DNA of 64,000 bases from Dehalococcoidia bacterium (lineage in GTDB: Bacteria > Chloroflexota > Dehalococcoidia > UBA3495). The position numbers and the translations under genes are program-made. The notes beneath the pieces were generated by a model, which was not told the DNA's origin, did not search any database, and saw only the letters and a list, made by a program, of their open reading frames with translations. The stretch lies in contig JASMCQ010000055.1 in NCBI GenBank assembly GCA_030753265.1, positions 1 through 64,000 on the forward strand. The letters are read 5' to 3'. Of the stretch, positions 1 to 8,249 are shown piece after piece (the first letter of the stretch is position 1; every line of letters starts with the position of its first letter).

Positions 1-2
1 AC

Positions 3-227
3 GAGATGCCCTCTGACTTGGAAGAAGCTCTTGCCGCCTTCGTCAATTACTACAACTACAGGCGGTATCACAAGGCACTGGGCAACGTAACACCCGCAGA
101 TGTGCTTGAAGGGAGAAGGGAACGGATTCTACAGCGCAGAAGGGAGGTAAAGGCTCAAACGATCGATCGGCGAAGACTTCATAACCGGACCCTTACGGAG
201 ATCACCCAAGCTCTTCCACACTCCTGA
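3..227 (+). CDS. IS3-family transposase, C-terminal fragment (cut by window edge)
   Basis: Only the last 74 codons lie in the window; the frame is open to the left edge, so the visible ATG at 6 is probably internal. The peptide has the end of an rve-type integrase core: YYNYRRYHKALG followed by TPADV and a basic tail rich in Arg, which is characteristic of the C terminus of IS3-group transposases. The catalytic DDE residues would lie upstream, outside the window. No inverted repeat could be recognised in the 160 bp after the stop. It is the first of three mobile-element genes in the first 6.3 kb. Confidence 0.75.
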   Translation, partial: EMPSDLEEALAAFVNYYNYRRYHKALGNVTPADVLEGRRERILQRRREVKAQTIDRRRLHNRTLTEITQALPHS

Positions 228-391
228 TCTCTCAGGTCCCAAACTGTCCCATTTGTGCTGGTTGCCAACAGACGTCCTTGAGATTGGTGATTATTGTTCA
301 GGGCAACCCAGAGGGAGCGATATCTTGGAAAGCCATTTGATCTGGGGAATCCCGGATTAGTGCCCTAATTCGAAGCTCTGTAGGAGGAAAT

Positions 392-949
392 GTGAAACTC
401 GCACCCATTTTGATCGCTGGAGCACTAGCCGCGATGCTGGTCTTGGCCACTGCGTGTGGCGGCGACGACGAGGCCCCGACAGCCAGACCCAACGCTACTA
501 GCGCGCCAGCGACGACCGTGCCCGCTACCGCTGCCCCGGCAGCCACCGAAGCTCCAACAGCCGCCCCCGCCGCTCCGGCCGGCGCCGAGCTGGAAATCAG
601 CGTCAACGGCGACGCGTTGACCTTCACCGTGGATAGCCTTACCGCCAGCTCTGGCAGTGAGATGGTGGTGTCCTTTAAAAACGTTTCCGGCATCAACCAG
701 CACAACTGGGTTCTGGTCAAAGACGGCACCAAAGACGCCGTTGCCGCCGATGGAACGGCAGCCGGACCAGGTAGTGACTGGGTAAAGCCGGGTGATGACA
801 GGGTTATCGCTAACACCAAGATGCTAGTTGCAGGTGAGGCGGGAGACGTCACCTTTACCGCTCCGGCGCCCGGCACGTACCAGTTTGTGTGTACCTTCCC
901 TGGGCATAACTTCACCATGTTCGGGGATTTCGAGGTCACGTCCGGGTAG
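392..949 (+). CDS. Auracyanin/azurin-type blue copper lipoprotein
   Basis: A 185-residue exported type I copper protein, likely an electron carrier on the outer face of the membrane. Residues 1-21 are a signal peptide ending in a lipobox with Cys22 (LATAC), then an Ala/Pro/Thr-rich tether to about residue 64, then one cupredoxin domain. The copper ligands are visible: His104 (INQHNW), then Cys167, His172 and Met176 with the C-x4-H-x3-M spacing of azurin and auracyanin. The start is GTG at 392, because TAGGAGG at 381-387 is correctly spaced and the ATG at 390 is followed by a stop. It could serve the cytochrome c oxidase at 35-38 kb, but that link is inference. Confidence 0.88.
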   Translation: MKLAPILIAGALAAMLVLATACGGDDEAPTARPNATSAPATTVPATAAPAATEAPTAAPAAPAGAELEISVNGDALTFTVDSLTASSGSEMVVSFKNVSGINQHNWVLVKDGTKDAVAADGTAAGPGSDWVKPGDDRVIANTKMLVAGEAGDVTFTAPAPGTYQFVCTFPGHNFTMFGDFEVTSG

Positions 950-952
950 GTT

Positions 953-1822
953 AGAGCCACGGCGCTCGGCGTTGAGGGAACGGGCGCACATGGGGTCGGC
1001 TTGGCCCGGCACCTTCAGGATCGGGACCACGTGGTCGTGGAGGTGAGCCGTCCGGATAGAGCTTCACGGCGCATGCGAAGGAAAAGTGACCCCATCGTCA
1101 CTGAGAGGGTGGCCCGGCCAGTGCTGGCAGGATCTGCCGCGGGCTTGGCGAAAGCATGTTCGGAATCCATCGAGGTCTTGCGGACCCCCAACTGACCCAG
1201 AGCCCTGGCCTCAAGGCTCGAACCCTGGCGATGAACCAGGTGAAAGCGCCGGTGCTAGCCGCCCCCGGCGCGCCTCCGACCGTCTCGTCCGGCGCTGTGG
1301 CCGACTGCAGGGAGCTCGACCCCTGACCGCTACCAGCGCCGTGAAACAGGCCTTTCACCGCCTCGCTCAGCGGTGGATCAGATTGACGGCGAAAATGATG
1401 GCCATCAAGGCGGACTTGGAACGGGTCACCGGCACGATGGCGCCAGGAAGGATGTAGGCACTGGGCGTGGGACCGCTGGTAGCCGCGACTCTGTTGGTTA
1501 CTCCCAGCGAGCAGCCCCAGCTGCTCACGTTGGAGGCCAGCTTAGCGGCCTTGTGTGGGGTGAGTCCGATCCCGGGGTAGTCGGGCAAGGCTAATCGGTA
1601 TGGTCTCAATCGCGGCGGTGACCACCCGACCGACTCCGCCCTGCATCCTGTCGTCATTGTCCGCCTTCATTGTGACCACCGCACCGGCGTTACATGGAAA
1701 GCCGTATAAGAGAAGGCTTGTCCAAGCTAGGTGTCATCCGTTGACTGAAGCGCTATGTGGCCAGAGAGGTCTTCGCCATTCTCAAGAGCCAGATGCGCGC
1801 ACCGACTCAGCAGGTCGCCTGA
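953..1822 (+). pseudogene. Decayed IS110-family transposase
   Basis: Conceptual translation over three frames rebuilds most of an IS110 transposase. From 962 one frame reads ALGVEGTGAHG, then VVVEVSRPDRASRR and KSDPI, then VLAGSAAGLAKA up to a stop at 1193. A second frame from about 1210 reads RTLAMNQVKA. A third from about 1370 to 1690 gives the Tnp20 part: GVGPLVAAT, LAALCGVSPIPG, an in-frame stop, then SGKANRYGLNRGGD. A last shift near 1745 gives LKRYVAREVFAILKSQ up to a TGA at 1820-1822. The first 60 or so residues, with the first DEDD acidic residue, are missing. The ruin starts directly after the copper-protein stop codon. Confidence 0.82.
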
Positions 1823-2343
1823 CTTCTATAGAAGCATGACAATCGGGGGCGATAGAAGCCGAGAATCCGGAGGTGGCGGCATCTCTTGGGGTGAAGCGTT
1901 AACGGAATTGGAGAGGAGTAGACGCCGGCCTGTCAGCGGCCCGATTGAGAGCCACCGGCCCGGCCAGCCCGTGTTTAAGGCGGAGTTCCACACTCTCATC
2001 TATCCACGTTTAGCCGAACAACCTCAGGTCTTAGTTTTACGTTCGTAAATGATTCGGCTGTCGAACGACATCATGGGGAAGCTGGGGAGAGGCCGGAGCG
2101 GCTACTCCCTTTGTTGAGCGCGATCCAGCTCGCTTACGACGATGTCCCTGAGTACAATGGGAGACCCAGTTACCGTCCAGGGACGCGGTCGCAGCCAAGT
2201 TTGATTCGGAGAGTTTGGGTCAAAACGGGATGTCCAGCTCATACTTAGGACCGATTGTCGGTAGCAGGACGAGATGGGCAAATGCTGCAATGATAGAGCC
2301 GTCGGCATGCGGCCAGCGGTTAATCTACCACGTGGAGGTGAAT
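1823..2343. other. Intergenic region without recognisable gene
   Basis: These 521 bp between the IS110 ruin and the first CoA-transferase hold only short ORFs with no recognisable family signature on either strand. The end of the insertion sequence presumably lies in the first part, but I could not identify it. Confidence 0.5.
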
Positions 2344-3588
2344 ATGACGATTCCGCCAGGCGGTTCGGGCCCGGGGGCGGAAGCCGCTCAAGCCCTGGAG
2401 GGTATGCGTGTTTTGGATCTCGGCGACTTCATTTCGGGCCCTTATTGCACCAGGCTTTTTGCAGACCTTGGCGCTGATGTGATCAAGGTGGAGTCCCCTA
2501 ATGGCGATACGGCTCGCCGTTGGGGCCCGTTCCCCGACGATGTACCGGATGGGGAGCGAAGCGGTCTCTATCTGAACTTGAATCTGGGAAAACGGAGCGT
2601 CACGGTCAACATAGACGACCCGGCTGGTCTCGCCATGGTCGAAAAGCTCCTAGCGTGGGCTGATGTACTGGTTACTAACCATCCGGCCCAGCGTCTGGAG
2701 GCTCTAGCACTAGACCCAACTAGCCTTCAGGCTCGCCATCCCAACCTGGTCGTCACCACAATCCTGCCATATGGCTGGAACAGTCCTCATAGGGACTTCC
2801 ACACCCACCCCTTCACCAACTTCGTGGCCAGCAGCGTCTCTATGCGCATCGGCGAGCCTGATACGAATCCCCTCTGCATTCCATTGTCGGTAGCCGATTA
2901 TGTTGGGGGCATCAATGGGGCTGGTGCCACAATGGTCGCTGGACATGCCCGGCGGACGACGGGTCGGGGACAGCATGTGGACGTAGCTGTTGTAGATACC
3001 CTGGCCATGGTTTTCTGCGCCGGGATCCCAGCCTGGCAACTCACCAATGAGTTCCGAGGCCGCACCGGACGGCGGCTCACGAACTTCAACCAGGCCCTCT
3101 ACTGCCGTGATGGAAGCATGCACGTCATTGTGAACCAGCAGAACTGGTTTGAAGGCCTCATGAGTATGCTCGGCAACCCGGAGTGGGCTCAGGAGCCTGA
3201 ATTCGCTAGCCTGACTGCACGTCGCACTTCTTCGCCAGAAGCTCAAGACCTCTTCGAGGCCATGGTGCAGGCCTGGATGGCTGACTACGACCGGGAGGAC
3301 CTGTTTGAGATGGGTCGGGCAAAGCATATCAATATGGCTCCCTACTACAACTCCGCCGAGGTGCTCGACCTTGAGCAAATGCGGATACGCGGGACCTTTG
3401 CCGATGTGGATTTCACACTTGCGGGCCGCGCAAAGATACCCCTACCACCCTACAAGCTGTCATCGACGCCTCCCCGTTACTCTCGTCCCTCCCCCCTCTT
3501 GGGGGAGCACAACGTAGAGGTGCTTTGCGGGCTTCTGGGTTACGAGCAAACGGACCTACCTGTGCTTAGGCGTCTTGGGGTAATCTAA
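2344..3588 (+). CDS. Family III CoA-transferase (CaiB/BaiF type)
   Basis: A 414-residue acyl-CoA transferase that moves CoA between carboxylic acids. The N terminus shows the family pattern: MRVLDLGDFISGPYCTR, LADLGADVIKVE-like (FADLGADVIKVES) and NLGKRSVTVNID. The C terminus ends with the usual LLGEHN motif. The ORF is open from 2215, but ATG 2344 is chosen because GGAGGTG at 2334-2340 precedes it and the family N terminus begins shortly after. It is followed 34 bp downstream by a second member of the same length, so the two are likely co-transcribed and may form a heteromer. The substrate cannot be told from sequence. Confidence 0.88.
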   Translation: MTIPPGGSGPGAEAAQALEGMRVLDLGDFISGPYCTRLFADLGADVIKVESPNGDTARRWGPFPDDVPDGERSGLYLNLNLGKRSVTVNIDDPAGLAMVEKLLAWADVLVTNHPAQRLEALALDPTSLQARHPNLVVTTILPYGWNSPHRDFHTHPFTNFVASSVSMRIGEPDTNPLCIPLSVADYVGGINGAGATMVAGHARRTTGRGQHVDVAVVDTLAMVFCAGIPAWQLTNEFRGRTGRRLTNFNQALYCRDGSMHVIVNQQNWFEGLMSMLGNPEWAQEPEFASLTARRTSSPEAQDLFEAMVQAWMADYDREDLFEMGRAKHINMAPYYNSAEVLDLEQMRIRGTFADVDFTLAGRAKIPLPPYKLSSTPPRYSRPSPLLGEHNVEVLCGLLGYEQTDLPVLRRLGVI

Positions 3589-3622
3589 CCATTCAGCTCG
3601 TCAAGCAGAAAAGGTGACCGAT

Positions 3623-4867
3623 ATGGCTGGCACTTCGCATCAAGTTGGTGATTGCAACGCACTTCCGCTTTCAGGGATACGAGTGGTCGACTTCGGATGG
3701 GTGTGGTCTGTGCCGGTCATCGGCCACATCCTCGCCGACATGGGAGCTGAGGTTATCAAGGTGGAATCCAGAAAACGGCTGGATACTGGGCGCACCGGGT
3801 TGCCTTTAGGCGACCGCCCGGCGGACCCCGACTGGACTGTTGGCTTCCACGTCTACCACCGCAATAAGCAGAGTGTCACGGTGAACCTGCGCTCTGAAGA
3901 GGGACTGACCTTGGTGAAACGCCTCATCTCCGTCAGTGATGTGGTCATGTCCAACATGACCCCTGGTGTCATGGAACGCTTGGGCCTGGGCTTTGATGAC
4001 TTGAAGCGGGTTCGCGAGGATTTAGTCGTTCTCTCGGTGTCCAGTATCGGGCAGACGGGACCATTCAGTGAGATTCCAAGCTACAGCCCATGTGCTGGGG
4101 CTATCTCCGGGCTTGAAACCCTCGTTGGCTACGAAGGAGGCAGCACTCAAGGATCCACGACTGCCTTCATGGACCCCGTCACGGCTCTCTACGGAGCTTT
4201 CGCCATCTTAGCGGCGCTGGAGCACCGAGCTAAGACCGGGGCAGGCCAGTACATTGACTTGTCTCTGACGGAAACCGGGATCGGACTCACTCTGGAGCCA
4301 CTACTGGACTACCAGTGGAACAGCCGCGTCTGGGGGCCGCGGGGTAACATGGAGCTGGGCTACGCCCCCCATAACACCTACCCTTGCCGTGAGACTGACT
4401 CCTGGATTGGGATAGCCGTGGCCGGTGAACCTGAGTGGCAAAAGCTCCTGGAGGTCATGTCACATCCAGCGTGGGCGCAGGATCCCCGCTTTGGCGACCA
4501 GTTCTCCCGTTGGAAGCATCGAGATGCCCTCGATGAGTTGGTAGGCCAGTGGACAGCTCCCCAGGAGCGAGATGAGTTAGCTCGTCGCCTACAGGCCGCC
4601 GGAGTTGCTGCTTCACCTGCCTACACTCTGCCAGAGCTACCCTCCCTGGAGCATCACCGACACCGCCAAAATTACGTCACCTTGGACCATCCAACCCTGG
4701 CGAACGAGATAATCTACGGTGTTGTCTGGCCATTGGGCGAGACCCCAGGCTCAATTCGCAGGCACGCTCCTCTGCTGGGGGAGCACAATGGCCCGGTTTT
4801 TGAGAGCCTCCTGGGCTTGTCCGCGGAGGAGTTGGGGAACCTAGAAGCATCCGACGCTCTGTACTAA
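3623..4867 (+). CDS. Family III CoA-transferase (CaiB/BaiF type), second copy
   Basis: A 414-residue paralogue of the preceding gene. Recognisable blocks are IRVVDFGWVWSVPVIGH, DMGAEVIKVES, NKQSVTVNLRSEEG and a terminal APLLGEHNG. ATG 3623 is preferred over GTG 3614 because AAGGTGA at 3611-3617 then serves as a ribosome binding site with 5 nt spacing. The gene ends 75 bp before a damaged serine recombinase, and a strong AAAGGAGG at 4880-4887 follows it, apparently the ribosome binding site of a gene that has since been disrupted. Substrate unknown; a succinyl-CoA or other dicarboxyl-CoA donor would fit the nearby sucCD genes, but this is inference. Confidence 0.87.
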   Translation: MAGTSHQVGDCNALPLSGIRVVDFGWVWSVPVIGHILADMGAEVIKVESRKRLDTGRTGLPLGDRPADPDWTVGFHVYHRNKQSVTVNLRSEEGLTLVKRLISVSDVVMSNMTPGVMERLGLGFDDLKRVREDLVVLSVSSIGQTGPFSEIPSYSPCAGAISGLETLVGYEGGSTQGSTTAFMDPVTALYGAFAILAALEHRAKTGAGQYIDLSLTETGIGLTLEPLLDYQWNSRVWGPRGNMELGYAPHNTYPCRETDSWIGIAVAGEPEWQKLLEVMSHPAWAQDPRFGDQFSRWKHRDALDELVGQWTAPQERDELARRLQAAGVAASPAYTLPELPSLEHHRHRQNYVTLDHPTLANEIIYGVVWPLGETPGSIRRHAPLLGEHNGPVFESLLGLSAEELGNLEASDALY

Positions 4868-4890
4868 GTAATTATCTCAAAAGGAGGTTC

Positions 4891-6310
4891 GTGTCGCACA
4901 TATAAGCTGGTACGACGCCCTGGCGTATTGCCACCGACGACGTGGCGAAACGGCCCTTGTTCCAGGAGACGATGTTCGACGCTCTCGCCCACAAGTTCGA
5001 TGTACTAGTCGTCCACAAGCTTGATCGCTTCGCAAGGAACGTCCGTGTCACCTTGGAGTACCTTGAAAGGCTTGAGAAAGCCGGTGTCGGATTCGTTTCA
5101 ATCTCTGAGCAGATGGACTTCTCGACGCCCATCGGCAAGGTAATCCTCGCAAATCTGGCGGCGTTCGGGCAGTACTACAGCGACAACCTTTCCACCGAAG
5201 TAAGAAAAGGGCTGAGGGAACGGGCAATGCAGGGGCTATGGATCGGACCGGTTCCATTTGGCTACAAGCCTGTTGACGGTAAGCTGGTAGTCGTCGATGG
5301 TGAGGCGGAGTTACTCAGGCGCATTTTCGAGATGTGCGCCTCAGGAGTACACACCTGTGAGACCATTGCCACTTGGCTTAACCAAAGTGAGTTTAGGCCG
5401 CGCCACGGTAAGCGGCGGAAAGACCGGGAATACCTGTGGACAGGGGACAGGGGACTCGGCGAGAGACATCCTACGAAACGGATTCTACCTTGGCTTCGTG
5501 AAGCACAGGGGACAGTTGCTGCCTGGGCAACACCCGGCAATCGTCACGCAAGAACTGTTTAACGCGGTGCAGCAGGTTCGCAAGGACCATTTCGTTGGCC
5601 CGTCAACATTCTCACCACGCCACCGCACTTACTTGTTGAAGGGCTTGATACGGTGCATCCACTGTGGCGAAAAGCTCTGGGCGCACAACATACACGGCAA
5701 CGAGTACTACCAAGAGACATCTTCGCGGCGGGGTATTGACTGCCCCAACGGTAAAGGATATGTTCGCGCCGAGGTTGCCGATGAACAGGTGTCATCTATC
5801 ATCGCCAGCCTCACACTGCCTCAGTCCTGGCGTGAAATGGTGATTGACCTGCTCTCTTCAAAAGACGAAACAGCAGAGATACAGCGGGAACGCACCAGGC
5901 TTGTAGAGAAGCTGCGCAGGCTCAAGCGGTTGTACCAGGAAGTTGAGATAGGCGAAGCAGAATACCGTCAGGAGATGACTCTTACCCAGGCCAAGCTATC
6001 GAGTTTGGTTGATGCTCAGCAAGACGAAGTGGTAACTCTCGGCGATAACGTGGAAGGTGTGGTAGCCGCCTGGGAGATAGCCACCAAGGATGAGCGGCAT
6101 GACATGCTACAGATGATGCTCGACGCCGTGTACATCGACATGCCGACGAAGCAGGTAGTCGGGTTGAAGCCCAAAGCCGCCTTCTTACCGTTGTTCAACT
6201 TGGGCGAACCCGTCAAAGCCGGAGAGTTCGTCCTTGCCACGGATTTAACTGCTGCCGGGCTTGACTCTAGTGGAACTCCCCGTCCAGAAGCTAATTGTAT
6301 AGGGATTTAA
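4891..6310 (+). pseudogene. Large serine recombinase/integrase, truncated and frameshifted
   Basis: Two overlapping frames together encode a large serine recombinase. Frame one (readable from GTG 4942) has the end of the resolvase domain: FDVLVVHKLDRFARN, SISEQMDFSTPIGK and the E-helix region. Frame two, from about 5455 to 6310, has the recombinase domain (RDILRNGFYLGFVKHRG), a zinc-ribbon part (CIHCGEKLW) and a coiled-coil tail. The shift is explained by a 7-bp tandem duplication (CAGGGGA twice, 5441-5454); removing one copy restores WTGDSARDIL. The first 60 or so residues, with the catalytic serine, are absent: in this frame there is a stop at 4903 just after GTG 4891. The product is therefore probably inactive. 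Confidence 0.85.
5441..5454 (+). repeat. 7-bp tandem duplication causing a frameshift
   Basis: CAGGGGA occurs twice in direct succession. Deleting one copy joins the two recombinase frames exactly at a position where the family has a continuous sequence, so the duplication is the likely frameshifting event. Confidence 0.8.
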
Positions 6311-6342
6311 CACTTGCCAGGCAAACGGAGAACTAAAGGTGT

Positions 6343-6744
6343 TTGCAAATAGTGAACACCCGACCCTGCCTGGTCAACGGCGCGGGGCTGGCGATGGCGA
6401 CCCTTGACGCCGCGCGAAACGCCGGGGCGATGCCGGCCAACTTTCTGGACGTGGGCGGCGGTGCCAGCGCCGAGCAGGTGGCCAGCGCAGTGGGGATCAT
6501 TCTGTCTGACCCAAAGGTGAAGAAGGTTCTGGTCAATACCTTCGGCGGCATTCTCCGGTGTGACCTTGCCGCCGAGGGTATTGTCCAGGCCTATCGGCAG
6601 AGGGAGGCCACCTTGCCGCTGGTGGTCAGGATGCTGGGCACCAACGTTGATGAGGGCAAGGCTGTCCTTCGTGAATCGGGCTTGCCGGTCGTTTTCGCCG
6701 AAACTCTGGCCGAGGCGGCCCAAGCCATTTGCCGGGTGGAGTGA
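6343..6744 (+). pseudogene. sucC: sucC C-terminal fragment (succinyl-CoA ligase beta subunit)
   Basis: About 130 codons match the C-terminal CoA-ligase domain of the ADP-forming succinyl-CoA synthetase beta subunit: [41 protein letters not shown] and [14 protein letters not shown] full subunit is about 390 residues, so the entire ATP-grasp part is missing. The homology starts at about 6360, only 50 bp after the recombinase stop, and the nominal TTG start at 6343 has no good ribosome binding site. This fits an element junction that cuts the gene. An intact sucD follows at 6800. The N-terminal half may lie at the far end of the inserted element, outside the window. Confidence 0.85.
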
Positions 6745-6799
6745 ATGCATCTCCAGCCGGCGGGCAGGCTGCGAAACACCCTGAGGAACGGGCGGTGAT

Positions 6800-7693
6800 A
6801 TGGGAATTCTGGTAGATGAGAATACCCGGGTCCTGGTACAGGGTATGACCGGCCGGGAGGGGAGTTTCCACACCCGAGGCTGTATCGCTTACGGCACCAA
6901 CGTGGTGGCGGGGGTCACTCCGGGCAAGGGCGGCCAACTCTTCGACGACAAAGTCCCGGTTTTCGACTCGGTGGAACAGGCGGTGCGCGAGACCGAGGCC
7001 AACCTGTCCCTGATCTTCGTCCCGCCGGCCTTCGCCGCCGATGCCATCGTAGAATCGGCGGATTCCGGCGTGCCTTTGATCGTATGCATCACTGAGGGCA
7101 TCCCGGAGCTGGACATGGTGCGGGTCGCCCGTTACCTGGAGAGCAAGCCGGTACGGCTCATCGGCGCCAACTGCCCCGGGCTGATAACTCCGGCGGCCCG
7201 GTGCAAAGTGGGGATAATGCCCGGAAACATCCACCTGCCTGGGCGTACGGGCGTGGTCTCTCGGAGCGGCACCCTCACCTACGAAGCGGTGGCCCAGTTG
7301 ACCGAATACGGTATCGGCCAGTCTAGCTGCGTCGGTATCGGCGGCGACCGGATAATCGGCACCAGTTTCATGGATGTGCTTCGCCTTTTCAACGACGACC
7401 CGGAGACGGACAGTGTGGTCCTGATCGGCGAGATCGGGGGCACCATGGAGCAACGGGCGGCGGCCTACATCAAAGAGGAGTTCACCAAGCCGGTCTGTGC
7501 TCTGGTGGTGGGTGCGGGAGTGCCTCCCGGCAAGCGAATGGGGCATGCCGGCGCCATCATCACGGGGGCGAGCGGCCTCGCCGAGACCAAGATGGAGGCA
7601 TTGAGGGCAGCCGGCGCCAACATTATTCCCAATCCCCAAGACATTGGCGCCTGCGCTCTGCAGGCACTCCGGGATGCCGGGCTTTCCCCTTAA
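6800..7693 (+). CDS. sucD: Succinyl-CoA ligase alpha subunit
   Basis: A complete 297-residue alpha subunit of succinyl-CoA (or a related acyl-CoA) synthetase, a TCA-cycle enzyme that carries the phosphohistidine intermediate. Seen motifs are the CoA-binding [10 protein letters not shown] near residue 13, [20 protein letters not shown] and the active-site GHAGAII with His249. The length is normal. It lies 55 bp downstream of the truncated sucC, so this organism either supplies the beta subunit from elsewhere or the pair is non-functional at this locus. A homologous malyl-CoA ligase role cannot be excluded. Confidence 0.92.
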   Translation: MGILVDENTRVLVQGMTGREGSFHTRGCIAYGTNVVAGVTPGKGGQLFDDKVPVFDSVEQAVRETEANLSLIFVPPAFAADAIVESADSGVPLIVCITEGIPELDMVRVARYLESKPVRLIGANCPGLITPAARCKVGIMPGNIHLPGRTGVVSRSGTLTYEAVAQLTEYGIGQSSCVGIGGDRIIGTSFMDVLRLFNDDPETDSVVLIGEIGGTMEQRAAAYIKEEFTKPVCALVVGAGVPPGKRMGHAGAIITGASGLAETKMEALRAAGANIIPNPQDIGACALQALRDAGLSP

Positions 7694-7883
7694 TACTCAG
7701 TCCAACTGGTTCTTACATGACGTCATTCCCAGGTGCGGAGCGACGACGAATCTCAGCGTTGCAATGAAATTTGTCGCAGAGTTTACGCTGACTCGGGCCG
7801 AAGGGACCTGAACGGAAAATTTCAGCACTAGGTTGACCGCGTACCGGACTGGAGTCTCGTAAGTGGCCCGGTACCCGGACCGT

Positions 7884-7905
7884 GATCCCGGCGAAGGCCG
7901 GGATC
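7884..7905. repeat. Dispersed palindrome (family A)
   Basis: GATCCCGGC-gaag-GCCGGGATC, a 9-bp perfect stem with a 4-nt loop. The same core with the same gaag loop recurs at 59465-59484 and 59911-59930, and a related form with loop ttcc at 59780-59799. Confidence 0.85.
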
Positions 7906-8158
7906 CGGCCGGCGCTTCTCTGGGTTCCGGCCCCGATGCAATCGGGGACGATCTCGGGAAGGACTCTCACCCAGATTCGCCGGCATAATGCCGTTTGCAA
8001 TACAGTGCACCAGGCGCCTGACCGGGCGCCTCTCGAATAGCTCGACGGTGCGTTGGCGAAGGGCCAGGACCCGGGTTCTCCGGGGCCAGGTGGATCGGTT
8101 CCAGGCCTTCGCACCGGTTTTCAAATCTGGAAGCGGCCGGGCGGCGGGCCGCTTTTCG

Positions 8159-8187
8159 TTGTTACCATCGGGGCTGCCTGGTATACT
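8159..8187 (+). promoter_or_regulatory. Putative sigma70-type promoter for gatB
   Basis: TTGTTA (8159-8164), a 17-bp spacer and TATACT (8182-8187) lie about 60 bp upstream of the gatB start. The match and spacing are good, but this is pattern evidence only. Confidence 0.45.
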
Positions 8188-8249
8188 GAAGTGCGCGAAT
8201 TGACTTCGCCTTTGGTGTGCGATAGGCCCCGCCAACCCGGCCAGGAAGC

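Larger units (their letters stand above)
7694..8249. other. Intergenic region with palindrome and promoter
   Basis: The 556 bp between sucD and gatB contain a perfect palindrome at 7884-7905 and a promoter-like site at 8159-8187. I see no coding signature on either strand. Confidence 0.5.

Noticed and set aside
1367..1657. Minus-strand 96-codon ORF
   Set aside because: It lies opposite the IS110 remnant, whose plus-strand translation has clear family words.
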